64,000 bases of DNA, from assembly GCF_000276665.1 (NCBI RefSeq), contig NW_004955423.1, positions 10,577,482 through 10,641,481 on the forward strand, in the 5' to 3' direction. How positions within the stretch are numbered: the stretch's first letter is position 1; each line of letters opens with the position of its first letter. A program made the translations under genes and the position numbers. Under the pieces are notes generated by a model. That model saw only the letters and a list, made by a program, of their open reading frames with translations, was not told the DNA's origin and searched no databases. Below are positions 26,058 to 37,707 of this stretch, piece by piece. The DNA is from Chinchilla lanigera (Eukaryota; Chordata; Mammalia; Rodentia; Chinchillidae).

Positions 26058-26119
26058 ATCTGCTGTGAAACTATTGCCACACTAGTCTCATGGTCACTAC
26101 CCTCTTTCAGAAAAGCACC
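26058..26119 (+). repeat. 62-bp local duplication, copy 2
   Basis: Begins atctgctgtgaaactattgc and lies 721 bp from copy 1 in the same orientation. The surrounding sequence differs from that around copy 1, so only this block was copied. Confidence 0.9.
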
Positions 26120-27019
26120 TGCCTCCCCTCTTCACCCTCCAAGATTCTGCAAGTATTAGCATCTTCCATCAGCATGCTGCAGTTGTCACACGTTGATGCT
26201 TTGCTCACTGTTATTCTTTATGGCATTTTAGAGTAACTTAGAAAATTGCAGTATGTATTTTATAAATGTCAAATGAAATTTCTGAGGATTTGAGCCAAAT
26301 ATGGGCTAGCATTAGTGATATTTGTCCAATACATTTATTGAATTTAGCAAATATTTGTTAAGTACCACAACTATGTGAAGTTCAGCAGTAGGCTCTGAGG
26401 ACTGAAAGCTGAATAAGTCAGACCCTCTGCCTTCACAGAGCTCCCAGCTGTTGGACAGAAGGAAACATAACCGGATCTCTAGGGCAGGCTGTGACGAAGT
26501 TTATACACAGTGTCACGTAGGTGAAGGAGAGAATTTTTTAAAATATATTTTTATTAGTGCTTGGTAATTTCAGCAAATGCTAGATTTTGATGTGTTATTT
26601 TCATTCACTGTGTGCAACAAATTTCTACTAAAAATAAAAAATAAAATGATTACTGCTGAATGAGTGGATGTAAATATATGTGTGGATTTAAACTTTTAAG
26701 GTAAGTGCAGGTAGCATCATTCCAAGATATATACTTTTCTTCAATCATTAGAAAACAAAAAAAAAAATGAAAGAAACTTTGAGTACTATAATGAAAAACA
26801 GTAAATTGGTGGTGGAACAGAGTGAAAGCTTGAGAATATAAAATATAATGCAAATAACAGAAATAACCCATAAACAGGATGTGTTAAGTATCTCTACTTA
26901 AAAATACTGAGTTTAAATAGTAAAATCAAAGGTATAAAATAGATGAAGCTATAAAACTGAACAACACAAACAAAACAAAATATGATATGAAAAAATTAAA
27001 AGTGAACCCATGAACGACG

Positions 27020-27768
27020 TAATTGATTTTGAGTGCTAACGTGTCTAGATGAAGGAGTATCTAGTAGCCCGTCAAGATGCTAATTTGGATAAGTCCATGA
27101 CGGCGTTTCCAGAGGAGACTATCATGTGAGTCTCAGAGGATCAGATGGGGAAGATCCACCTTCAATGTACATGAGCATAATCTGCTCACCTGGGGCAGGG
27201 ACAGAACAACAACAGAGCAAAGGAGAATGTGCTGCTCCATCTAAGAGGACTGAGATAAGCTCTTCCTCTCCCGTGTTTGAACATCAGAACTCCTAGTTTC
27301 CCTGTCTTTGAGCTCCATGACCTGCATGAGTTTGAGCTGTCAACCTTGAGCTCAGAGTCACATCATCCACTTCCCTTGTTCTGCGGCGTTTGCAGTGACG
27401 CTGCCCCCCGCCCCACAGCCAGCGCCGTGTTAGCACCTTGCGGGCAGCACATCACAGGACATCTCAGCCTCCCTATATTTTTTCTCTTTTGCTATTTACT
27501 TAATTTTCTCCATTTTTATTAGTATCAATGAAACTTAATAAATATATTCATCATAGGGAGTGGTATATATACACATCACACTCTCGATCTTTTTTCTACC
27601 CCTTTTACTCCTTTCCCTCTTTACCCTCTCCTCTCTTGCCCTTTCCCTTCCACAAAGTCTGTCTCCCTGTTGCATGCATTTACTATGCCCCCTAAAAAAT
27701 TCCCTTTTGCTTATCTCTCTCTGTATATCTATCTTAGTGGTTCTGTCTCTTTGAAAATCCTAATACAA
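27020..27768 (+). mobile_element. ERVL-like LTR split by a later insertion
   Basis: The left part (27020-27485) carries gatgaaggagtatctagtag, gtttccagaggagactatca, ggaagatccaccttcaatgt and aacatcagaactcctagttt. The right end (about 27700-27768) carries tatcttagtggttctgtctc and gaaaatcctaatacaag. These belong to one mammalian ERVL-type LTR. Between them lies about 210 bp of pyrimidine-rich sequence, treated separately. The GC-rich patch at 27380-27460 is part of the LTR. Confidence 0.62.
27486..27700 (-). mobile_element. Insertion within LTR, probably L1 3' UTR
   Basis: A T-rich start followed by a long pyrimidine-rich tract (tttactcctttccctcttta, cctctcctctcttgcccttt) resembles the reverse complement of a purine-rich rodent L1 3' UTR. 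No ORF2 part is visible, so the family is uncertain. Confidence 0.45.
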
Positions 27769-27989
27769 GTGGCAATATTAATATTATACAAATGATCATC
27801 ATCATAATCACCATCATTATAATCATCAGCAATTTGTTTATCACATTGTCAGGTGTTATATAAGGATCATCAAAAACACTTGTGAGACAAATAACATACC
27901 TTTGAACCATATAAAGCAAAAGCTTTCAAAATAAAAAAAGACAGATGGGAAAATATAAATATTTTTGGAAACTTTATGCTGATCACATA

Positions 27990-28480
27990 ATCAGAAATCA
28001 AATTGGTAAATTGAATGATAGAATAAATATTGTACCTCTTAGGCAGAAAACATGTACATTCTTCAAATATTCAAATATTCATAAGGCATTTATAAACATT
28101 GATCATATTCTGGATCTCAAAAACATCTCAAAAGCAAAATAATAAATCATATGTCTTCTTTATCTTATTTTACTGAATTAAAAATTAACTTTTATATTAA
28201 ATGTATTTCTTAAAGGACATAGTAAACCTCATAGGAACCAAAAATAATAACCTAAAGGACTGGGCTGGGGATTTAGCTCAGTGGCAAAGCGCCTGCCTGG
28301 CAAGCGCAAGGTCGTGAGTTCGGTTCCTGGTACCGGAGAAAAACCAAAAAAAAAAACCAAGAAAAAAAAATAACCTAAAGGACTCCTGGGTCAAAAGGAA
28401 TATCAATTTCTCAAGTGAAAGTGTACCAAAAAATAAAGAACAGAAAAAAACAATGCATTGTAGAAAATCTTACTTCTGCA
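27990..28480 (+). mobile_element. Degenerate L1 ORF2 5' fragment
   Basis: The reading aaacatgtacattcttcaaa, cattgatcatattctggatc and tcatggatcaaa-like text right of the SINE (ctcctgggtcaaaaggaata) resembles the endonuclease-to-linker part of L1 ORF2. It is interrupted by the ID SINE at 28262-28368. Weak match. Confidence 0.42.
28262..28368 (+). mobile_element. ID-type SINE with perfect target-site duplication
   Basis: The body gggctggggatttagctcag to ccggagaaaaacc is followed by an A-rich tail. It is flanked by the identical 16-bp repeat aataacctaaaggact at 28246-28261 and 28369-28384. It has the same structure as the copy at 1061. Confidence 0.93.
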
Positions 28481-28599
28481 AAATAAGAAAAAAAAAAATA
28501 AATGGACTGTATATTCTACTCGTAAAGACACAGTAGGCAAAATGCTTTGCAACCTCTTTGATTTTTGTCAGTGGCATACACATATGTTTCCCATTGCTC

Positions 28600-29030
28600 A
28601 ATCAAATGTGAGTATATATGCTGCTGTGTAGGATTTTGCAAATGTAATTAGGATTTCTAAGCAGTTGACCTTAAGGGAGAAAAATCTAATGATATACCTG
28701 GCCCAGTCACATGATCGCTTTTAATCTCGGTCTAGAGATTAGGGACAAGCAGTCAGAGATCCAAATCAAGTGGGAGATTGGACAGGTTGTTGCGGCTTGA
28801 CGATGAAATGAGAAACATGGCAAGGATGTGAGTGGTCCTCTTGAGCTGAGAAAAGATCCATGGGGGAGCCAGAAAAGTCAGAGGAACTTCAGTTCTGTAA
28901 CAGCAAGGAAATGAATTTTACAAACAACTGTAAAAGTGGAAACAATTTCCCGTGGAACCTCCAGAAGTCACTAGGACCAGCATCCTTGTTTAGGCCTCTG
29001 ATATTCTAATCGCACACACAGAAATGCAAC
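28600..29030 (+). mobile_element. MLT1-type MaLR LTR
   Basis: Landmarks in order are gattttgcaaatgtaattag, taagcagttgaccttaaggg, gcccagtcacatgatcgctt and catccttgtttaggcctctg. This is the order of a sense MLT1 LTR. Confidence 0.65.
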
Positions 29031-29488
29031 TCCACATTTCTGACCTAAAGGAGCCAATAAATGAAGGGGTTTTTCTCTCCAAAACCTGTTATAACACTCA
29101 CACGGAGGTGGTAAACTCACACTAAAATAACTCCCAAGAAATCAGTACAAAAGAAGTCATAAAGATGACAACAAAACCATAAGTAAAGAAAATTAGGAAA
29201 TGAAAATATATCTAAAGCTAATCATTTAAAAAGTATAATGAAGTATGTAAACCTCTAAAGATACTCGTGGGGAAATGTGTAAAAACAGTAATTCACAACA
29301 TTAGGCATGTGAAAAGAGATATAACCTAAGACATAAAAGATTTATTTTTGTGTTGATTATGTGCATAAAATCATGGTCATGAAATTTAAATACTACTTTG
29401 GTTACCATACTGACTAAAAAAAAATCATAATTTCATGACTAAGATGGTTTCACAGGTAAGTTTGTATGAGCTTTTAAGAAGACATAAT

Positions 29489-29655
29489 TAGCCAGGCTTG
29501 GTGGCGCAAGCCTGTAATTCCAGCACTTGGGAGGCTGAGGCAGGAGGATCATTGCAAGTTTGAGGACAGCCTGGGCTACAAAGTGAAAGTAAGCTCAAGG
29601 CCAGCCTGAACTGCATAGCGAGACCTTGACTCAAACAGACCAGAAAAAAAAAAAA
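29489..29655 (+). mobile_element. B1-like (7SL-derived) SINE
   Basis: Reads gccaggcttggtggcgcaag and cacttgggaggctgaggcag (7SL 5' domain), then a partly duplicated unit gctcaaggccagcctgaact, gagaccttgactcaaa and an A-tail. The flanking repeat agaa(g/a)acataat at 29477-29488 and 29656-29667 has one mismatch. Confidence 0.92.
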
Positions 29656-29667
29656 AAGAAAACATAA

Positions 29668-31450
29668 TCTATTTGCTCCTCAAAGTGACATGATATCAAC
29701 AACTACATTTTTAAGCCAAAAGCAACGACATGTAGGAAACACTACACCTAAATATAACAGAATATATACTTTAAGTGTACATGTGTGAAATTTTACAATA
29801 TTCTGTAATAAAAACAATTTCAACAATATCCCCCATTTAGAATTTTTCAGCTGTTATGGGAATAGAATCACTGTAGATATCAGTAATGAAAATAAAATGA
29901 GAAATTTCATGTATATGATATTAAATACTGTATTTCTTATTACCATATTATGTTTCAGTTAAGAAATAAAACCTAACTAAAACATATTTTGAAGTAAATG
30001 ACAATTTTAAAATGACATTATAAAATGTGTGGGAGACACAGATCTCCTTCCAGTCAAAATTGAATTACTCTTCCTTCTTCAACAACTGTGGAAAGGGGTA
30101 AGGCATGAAACAAACCTCTTCTGACCTGGGAAAATGTGAAAGAATTTTTCCACAGCAAACAAAGTGAGTGTCAAGAAATCCAGTCACACTTAAGGTTTTG
30201 CTAAGCTGAGAACCAAAGGAGAATTTTTGAGGACATAGCAGCAAGAATTTGTAGGGAAGATAAATGTAAGAAAAAAAGGTCATTTGTCACAATGAAAACT
30301 TTAGATATTGACATGTAAGATATTTGTTCAAAGTGGGTAAAAAACATTTCATATGGGAAATGTATTTGCACATAACTGATATACACATTTTAAATGATCC
30401 ATTAGAAGAGTTTTTATAGTTGTCTTTTTTGTGTAATGCAATTTTTGGTTACGCCACTTGAAATATAATTTTATATCTGAAAATAAATACTTGGGATTTG
30501 TACTTTGGATGTCTTTCCTCTTTCATTTTATTTTTGTAGAAAGTTGCCTCTTTTATTCTTTACAAAAATTGTCTTTGAAGGATGTGAGAAAACTAACAAG
30601 ACTACCAAAACGTGACTATTTGTCACAAATTGTTTGAAATGTACTGTCCCATAAAGAGAACATATATCCACTGTTCAATCTTTCTTAATAGTATTTCACA
30701 TGTAAAAATTAGTTCACCACTGTAAATAAAATGTATTTAGCACATATTCCTGGTAAAAGCAAGAGGGAGAGCTCTGTTAGGTTAAATATTTGTAAATACC
30801 AGTGGCGGTGTCAATAAACATCACTTAAGCCAGAAAATATTTTAACATTACCTTAAAATACCTTTTAAAAAATTATTCCCACTAACCTGGTGAAATTAAT
30901 TAGCTGCCTTTGAATTGTGCACTGAATTATTATTATGAAGAAGATATTTCTTGAACTTAATTTTCCAGATTATCAACTTAATTATTCTGCCTTTGTTAGC
31001 GGACATCCATGAATGATATTGAATAAAATAATCCCATAAAACTCTGTAAGAATACTGATAGAGTTTGAGTACATTACTCAGATGCTTCAGGCTAGAGAGG
31101 TAAGATGTCCTTCATCCCGCTTTAACTTAGCTAGTTTAATTTGGTCAATAACTCTCTTGTTATGTCCTAGCTAGTCCAAGAAGCATCTCAGATGACTACA
31201 AGATCCTGAGAAATACAAAAGACCTATTTTCCACTCAGCTGTTCAGGCACATAGGGCATATTTTTCCCTGTTCACATATTCATATATTCAGATGAAGTCT
31301 TTGGTGCATCTGTCTCCACTGCATAATTTTGGCACACCAGGGTCAAAGGGCCTGACTGTTGAAAGGAAATTCATGACACAGGGCTGGAGTTGCTTAATAA
31401 AATCGAGTTGTATTTCATCTGTAGCCCACAAAGAATTGCCCACATAAACA
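29668..31450. other. Unassigned AT-rich intronic sequence
   Basis: No supported gene, RNA or repeat. Two overlapping minus-strand frames at 30065-30386 have no motif. Confidence 0.45.
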
Positions 31451-31452
31451 CA

Positions 31453-31540
31453 TATGCACACACACACACGCACACACACACACACTAAGTGCATATGTAC
31501 ACACATGTACACACATGCATACACACATGCCGGCCCCTCA
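31453..31540 (+). repeat. Imperfect (CA)n microsatellite
   Basis: Two AC runs separated by a CG step, followed by repeated acacatg units. The overlapping Thr/His-rich and Val/Cys-rich open frames are products of the repeat. Confidence 0.92.
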
Positions 31541-32034
31541 AATCATCAGTATGGAATCAGATTTTGTCTGAACTTAGCTTCTCAAAATACTCTTAAACCA
31601 TTTTTATATTTAAATTTCAAAAGTGTATTCTTGGGTTTCTCCTACCTATAGGAATTTTTATGTTACTAGGGATACATGGTTAATATGTGTTCTGAAAACA
31701 TTCATGAGACTGAAGCTTATGTGTTTTTCAAGTTAACTGAACTGTAGGGTGGAGACCCTTGTTCTCACTGATGAGAACCAGGCAGCCTGACAGTCTGACA
31801 AAAATGTGTTTGTTTTTGTCTTAGGTTGCATGAATTCATTGGTTGCTGCTAAAATATAAATACTTCTTTGTTCCTTGTCTTCCTGCTGTGTTTGTGCTGT
31901 ATTAGAATAAGTCTTGCCCACCAGAACTTTCAGCACAGTGATATTAATATGCTCTTAATATTCATGGTTTGTTTAACTATGGCAATATCTTGTAACTATT
32001 TCCTCCAAAAGTTAGTATGCTATCATAGTTTTAA

Positions 32035-32225
32035 AGTCGAGTTCTGAAGCCAGGCTACCTAGAACTGAATCCTTATCCTGCATCTACTTGTTTGTTGTCT
32101 GACACTAGCTAGGAATAATAATAATAATAATGCTTATCCCAGCAGGGCAATTATGACCTGATTTAGGCCATATATGAAAATGGCTTAGACTCTAACTGGT
32201 ACATAATAAGAACTCAATGAATGTT
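32035..32225 (+). repeat. MIR SINE
   Basis: Sense MIR layout: gttctgaagccaggctacct, agaactgaatccttatcctg and tgcttatcccagcagggcaa, ending with gtacataataagaactcaat. It carries a short (AAT)n run at about 32114-32132. Confidence 0.7.
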
Positions 32226-32479
32226 AACCTTAATAAGGAGAGAAATGACCATATTTGCTTCTCCGGTGTGCATTAGGAGCAGTGGGGCCCTGGAAGAGGC
32301 TTCATGTAGTCAGTACCCTTTATTGCTTTCTTTGTTTTGTCCAGGACCTTTTTGTAGAGAGTGTAAATTGGGCCACAGTCTTTCTTAATCTGGGCCACAG
32401 GGAATAAAGCAGAGGATATGTTAAAATGTTGATATTTCATGAGCATATATTTCAATCCAGGGGACGGACAATGAAAAGT

Positions 32480-32800
32480 AAAAAGCTAAATAATATAATT
32501 TCAGTAAGAAACAAAAGCTACGAAGGGATAAAGCGAGCTCATAGGGTCAAATGTGATGAGGTTGGCTACTATTTTGTGCAGGATCACAAGAAGGTCCTCT
32601 CTGAGGAGACACTGAGCTGAAATTTAAATGCTGGGGTGGAGATTTGTGAAGTTCTAGTGAGAATATGTTTCAGAAAAAGAGAAGTTTGAGGAGACAGTGA
32701 GGGGCCAGATTACAGCCTATGAGGGGCTGATAAAGGTTGTAGGTGTCATTCTAGGAGTCAGATATACCTGTAGGGTTCAACAGTTCAATTATACAATTAA
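32480..32800 (-). repeat. Possible L2-like ancient repeat
   Basis: The purine-rich text gaggagacactgagctgaaa, ggggccagattacagcctat and attctaggagtcagatatac resembles the reverse of L2-type sequence. The match is weak and the family uncertain. Confidence 0.35.
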
Positions 32801-33369
32801 AAGATCCGTATCACTATGATTTGGGGAAAATGACATAAAGGACAAACAGGAGCAGAGAAATTCCACGGTCCAGGATGGAGAGACTGATGCCATGAACTTA
32901 AGAGCAAAGATGGTTGAATAATACAATGAATATTTAAATTTAAGAAAAATTATTACTGTAAAAGACACTATGGCAAATATAGCTTTCAAAATACCCTCCT
33001 CCTTGCTGCAATCACACTGCCCATCATTCTTCCTGCTTTAGGAAGCAGTTCTGGAAGCCTTCTCTCTAGTCGTAGTTGGGCCATGGCTATCTTTATGGAC
33101 TGAATTGATTCCAAATGTTTCCCTTTCACGATCACTTTGACTTTGAGGGAGAGCCAGAAATTGCAGAGTGAAGATCTGGGGAATAAGATAGATGAGGACA
33201 TTGCTGCCTTTTCACTGGAGAGCCTTAGCAGCAACATTCACCACATCTTTGTTCATACCTAAAAAAGATTCGAAAGAAGACCTCCAGCACTGATTCAGAA
33301 AGTGGCAAGAATAATATAGTGTGTTCAAAGCAAGGAGAAGCATTTTGAGACAAATCAATAGCAATTTTC

Positions 33370-34115
33370 TTTTATAGTAATAATTTTTTTAATTTATATT
33401 AAAACTAAAAGGAAAATATATTAACAAACAGACATCCATTTAGAAAAAAGCATTAGAACAATGCAAGAAATAGAGTTGCAGACAAAGTGGTAGGAAATTA
33501 ACAATGGTTCTTGTGCTATATATTGATATATTCAAAGTGATTTCTTAGGAAAACAAATAGAGACATGCAAGATTGATCAAATAAGTAATCATTAACTGTT
33601 CCTTTCAGTAAAGCGATAGAAGTCAGTAGTACAACTATGTTAGCTACCCTGTATATACATACGTACATAATTTCCCCTTCTTTCTCTTCTCTTTTCCCAC
33701 ATCCCAGTTGCTCTATAGTTTTGAGCATTTTCCTTTCATTTCACAATGTCTATCATACCTTGCAATTTTTATTCACTCTTTCAGGTTCTTACACTAGTGA
33801 GACAATACATTGCTTACCCGTAGAGGTCTGGTTTGTTTCACTTATGAGTATGGTCTCTAGTTGTGACCATTTACCTATAAAAACCTCGAGTTTATCTTTC
33901 TTTATAGCTGAGTAATACTCCATTATATAAAAATACCACAATTTTTTTTTATCCATTCCTCAGTGGATGGTCACTTGGGGTGCTTCCACAATTTAACAAT
34001 TACACATTGCACTACTATAAACATGGATGCACATATATCGCTGTGATATGAAGTTTTCAGATCTTCTGGGAAAATATCCAGAAGGGAAATAGCTGAGTTG
34101 AATGGGACCTTAATC
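33370..34115 (-). mobile_element. L1 3' end (subfamily A), minus strand
   Basis: A T-rich tail is followed by the 3' UTR (aagtggtaggaaattaacaa, ttttcccacatcccagttgc). Then comes the reverse of the ORF2 C-terminus (gagtaatactccattatata, cacattgcactactataaac, gatcttctgggaaaatatcc). By eye it is roughly 75-80% identical, in inverted orientation, to the L1 at 37708-38290. Confidence 0.88.
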
Positions 34116-34734
34116 TAAACATCCACTGTATATTTCAATCCCATCTCCTATGAGGATATCAACAGAATTTTTCTCATAGCTCTCTGTTCCAGATTAAACA
34201 TCAAAATTCAATGTCTTAACAGAAACTAGTCAGTTATAAAGTACAACCCCTAATTAGAAGAAACACATCTTGGAAATCTTCATGTACTTTTGTGAGGATT
34301 AATTTAGCTGTAGGAAATTTCTTCTTCAGTCTTTGCAGAATATTTGCTTAAATAAGTCATCCTTCCAAAGAGTTTATCTAATATTTTATTCCTAAATTAT
34401 GGGGTTACAGGGAATAGAAGTATCCAGAAATAAAGTCTTTGTTACTGAGAGAGATTGGATGGTAGCATGAAAAAACACTTATTTGGAGTACTGTTCACTG
34501 TCCTTAGGGTATCATGTTTTAGTTTTTTATTTTTATAAGAGTTTGAATTTCTGCTTCAAAATAATACACTTTCTCAAGGAAGGCAAAATTAGTAAACAGT
34601 GCATTTTCCTCAGATGTGCCTTATACAAATATTTTCCTTATGTGAGCAACATATTAAAAGTGTTATACAGTATTTCACATTATAGGCCACTTTCTAATTA
34701 CTATCAGGCTTGATTTGGCAAGTACTTTTTCAGT

Positions 34735-35147
34735 ACTTTTAAAAATGATATATTGCATTTATTGATTTGCATGTATTGAACCATCCCTGCATCCCTGGGA
34801 TGAATCCCACTTGGTCATGATGTATAAACTTCTTGATGATTTGTTGCATTCTGTTTGCTAACATTTTACTGAGGATTTTTGCATCTATGTTCATTAGGGA
34901 GATTGGCCAGTAGTTCTCTTTTTTTGTTTGGGTCTTTCTCTGGTTTTGGTATCAGGATAATACTTGCTTCCAGAAATGAGTTAGGGAGAATTGATTTCCT
35001 TTCAATTTCATTGAAGAGTTTGAGGAGTATTGGCATTCAATCTTCTCTAAATTTCTTGTAGAATTCAGCTGTGAATCTGTCAGGACATGGGCTTTTCTTT
35101 GCTGGTAAGTTTTTAATTATGTTTTCAATTTCATTAACTGATATTAT
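34735..35147 (-). mobile_element. Inverted 5' part of a twin-primed L1 (RT region)
   Basis: The plus strand reads the reverse of the ORF2 reverse-transcriptase region: tgaaccatccctgcatccct, gggatgaatcccacttggtc, ttagggagattggccagtag, tctctggttttggtatcagg. It stops at aactgatatta, where the opposite-orientation L1 3' end begins directly. It is a non-coding relic with broken frames. Confidence 0.85.
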
Positions 35148-35776
35148 GAATTGAAAACATAGCAGAGCGATATATGTGCACCCAAGTTTATAGCAGCACA
35201 ATTTGTAATAGCTAATACGTGGAAATAGCCCAAATGCCCATCAACCGAGGAATAGATAAAAAAGATGTGGTATTTTTATTGCAATGGAGTACTACTCAGC
35301 TATAAAGAAAGATAAACTTGAGGCTTTTTAGGTAAATATATGCAATAAGAGACCATACTCATAAATGAAATAAATCAGAATTGCATGTATAGACATCATA
35401 TTGTCTCCCTAGAGTAAGAAATTGAAAGAGTAAATAAGATCCAAAAGATACAATAAATATAATGAAAGGGAAAGAAACTGCTCAAAAGGAAGTAACAACT
35501 GGGATAGGGGAAAAAAGAAAAGAAGGAAGAGTAAAAAAAGATATGTATATATACACAAGATAGATAAAATAATTGTGCTACTAATTTCTACTAGTTCATT
35601 GAAAGGAACAGGTAGGGTTTATATTGTTTGATCAATTTTGCATGCCTGTACTTGATAATTTGAGAAATTACTTTGAAGATAACAATATCCCATATAATAA
35701 CCATTGTTAATTTCCTATCATCTTGCTTTGAAATTCTGTAGCTTTTTAATTTATTTTTTGTGTCTTTAAAATAAAA
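35148..35776 (+). mobile_element. L1 3' end (subfamily B), 3' part of the twin-primed copy
   Basis: Sense ORF2 C-terminus (tttatagcagcacaatttgt, atggagtactactcagctat), then a purine-rich 3' UTR, ggttgtttgatc-like text (ttgtttgatcaattttgcat) and an A-rich end (aaaataaaaaa). The closest relative in the window is the copy at 57330. Confidence 0.87.
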
Positions 35777-35778
35777 AA

Positions 35779-36097
35779 GTATCAGTATGATGCTTGCCTC
35801 CAGAAATGAGTTAGGGAGAATTGCTTCCTTTTCAATTTCATTGAATAGTTTGAGGAGGGTTGGTATTAAATCTTCTCTGAATTTCTTGTAAAATTCTGCT
35901 GTGAATCCATCAGGGCCTGGGCTTTTCTTTGTAGTTAAATTTTTAATCATGCTGTCAATCTCATTAATTGATATTGGGTTGTTCAGGAATTTGATATCTT
36001 CTTGATTCAACCTTGGTAATTCATACATATCTAGGAATCTGTCCATTTCTTCTGAGGTTTCTATCCTATGGGAGTAAAGATTTTCACAGTAGGTATT
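35779..36097 (-). mobile_element. L1 ORF2 fragment running into the assembly gap
   Basis: The reverse of the RT region again: gaatccatcagggcctgggc, tttttaatcatgctgtcaat, tttgatatcttcttgattca. On the minus strand a readable stretch encodes ORF2-like residues such as [20 protein letters not shown] and [11 protein letters not shown]. It repeats about 200 bp of the segment at 34949-35147 with roughly 10% difference, so it comes from another L1 copy. Its 3' side is missing on the left. Confidence 0.8.
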
Positions 36098-36607
36098 NNN
36101 NNNNNNNNNNNNNNNNNNNNNNNNNNNNNNNNNNNNNNNNNNNNNNNNNNNNNNNNNNNNNNNNNNNNNNNNNNNNNNNNNNNNNNNNNNNNNNNNNNNN
36201 NNNNNNNNNNNNNNNNNNNNNNNNNNNNNNNNNNNNNNNNNNNNNNNNNNNNNNNNNNNNNNNNNNNNNNNNNNNNNNNNNNNNNNNNNNNNNNNNNNNN
36301 NNNNNNNNNNNNNNNNNNNNNNNNNNNNNNNNNNNNNNNNNNNNNNNNNNNNNNNNNNNNNNNNNNNNNNNNNNNNNNNNNNNNNNNNNNNNNNNNNNNN
36401 NNNNNNNNNNNNNNNNNNNNNNNNNNNNNNNNNNNNNNNNNNNNNNNNNNNNNNNNNNNNNNNNNNNNNNNNNNNNNNNNNNNNNNNNNNNNNNNNNNNN
36501 NNNNNNNNNNNNNNNNNNNNNNNNNNNNNNNNNNNNNNNNNNNNNNNNNNNNNNNNNNNNNNNNNNNNNNNNNNNNNNNNNNNNNNNNNNNNNNNNNNNN
36601 NNNNNNN
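36098..36607. other. Assembly gap (510 N)
   Basis: A run of N. It is bounded on the left by L1 ORF2 sequence and on the right by non-L1 sequence, so the missing DNA probably contains the rest of that L1. Long open frames reported across it are artefacts. Confidence 0.99.
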
Positions 36608-36667
36608 TAAGAACATGTCTGCAACTGTTCTCTGCTTGGTACAGAGAAAACTACAAAGCAGACTACA

Positions 36668-36752
36668 CAATTCTTTAACAGCAGAAACAAAACCAAACAA
36701 ACAAACCAAAAAAAGAAAAAAAAAAAAATCATCAATTCTTTAACAGCAGAAA
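36668..36752 (+). mobile_element. Tail-only retro-insertion flanked by a 20-bp duplication
   Basis: The 20-bp sequence caattctttaacagcagaaa is present identically at 36668-36687 and 36733-36752. Between them lie 45 bp of A-rich tail-like sequence (caaaaccaaacaaacaaacc then A/G). No SINE or LINE body is present. Confidence 0.75.
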
Positions 36753-37213
36753 GGCCGTGTCACCAACACCTTTTGTGGCTCCCTAATGAACTGATTTAGA
36801 GCCCAGCTGCACAATTATTCACATTTGCTGAAAGAGGTTCTCAATACTCTTTGGGACCCACCCATCACACAAACAATGATTTAAACCAAATGAAAGCAAA
36901 ATAGAGTGACTCACTCCTGATTCCACCCTTTAGGAAGAAAGCTATGAAATGATCTCGTGACTAGCCATGGCACTTCTACAGTATTTTCATTTTGAGAACC
37001 TCTGCACAGTGTTAAAAGAATCAGCAGGGTCTAATCAGATCTGAGCACACAGGCTGCTCACATACCTGACAGAAAAGCTGACCACTCTTAAGTGCACCAC
37101 ATGGTTCCACAGGCTTATCTTTGACTATTTAGAAGTCTTAAAATCAACTATCAAAAAGCAATGAAGTCCTGCTCAGAAGAGACAAAATTATACCCCCTAC
37201 TCCTCATATCCTA

Positions 37214-37432
<219 letters not shown>

Positions 37433-37707
37433 TTAACGATATGCAAAGAAAAACTTTAAAACATCAATATAAATACAGCAATACTTACACACTTAGACAA
37501 TGGTCTTCCAAATTAATACAGTATTTGGCTATCTACTAATTTTCTGTTACCTACAGAAAATCAAGACATTCTGGATAATAAATCATTGTGGTGATTATTA
37601 AAAAGTTACCAGATGTACATAAACTTATAATTTGGTAAACAAAATCCTTATGTATGTCAAGCAAGATAGTATTTCATTTCATTAAGCACTGAAGAGTCAA
37701 GAACAAA

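Noticed and set aside
31288..31651. His/Thr-rich and Val/Cys-rich open frames
   Set aside because: Translations of the (CA)n microsatellite.
32273..32455. 60-residue minus-strand frame with protein-like text (QIKKDCGPIYTLYKK)
   Set aside because: Short, no known family, no splice context; too little to call a pseudogene.
35591..36735. Open frames of 180-372 residues on both strands
   Set aside because: They run through 510 N and join L1 ORF2 remains to unrelated flanks; they are not genes.
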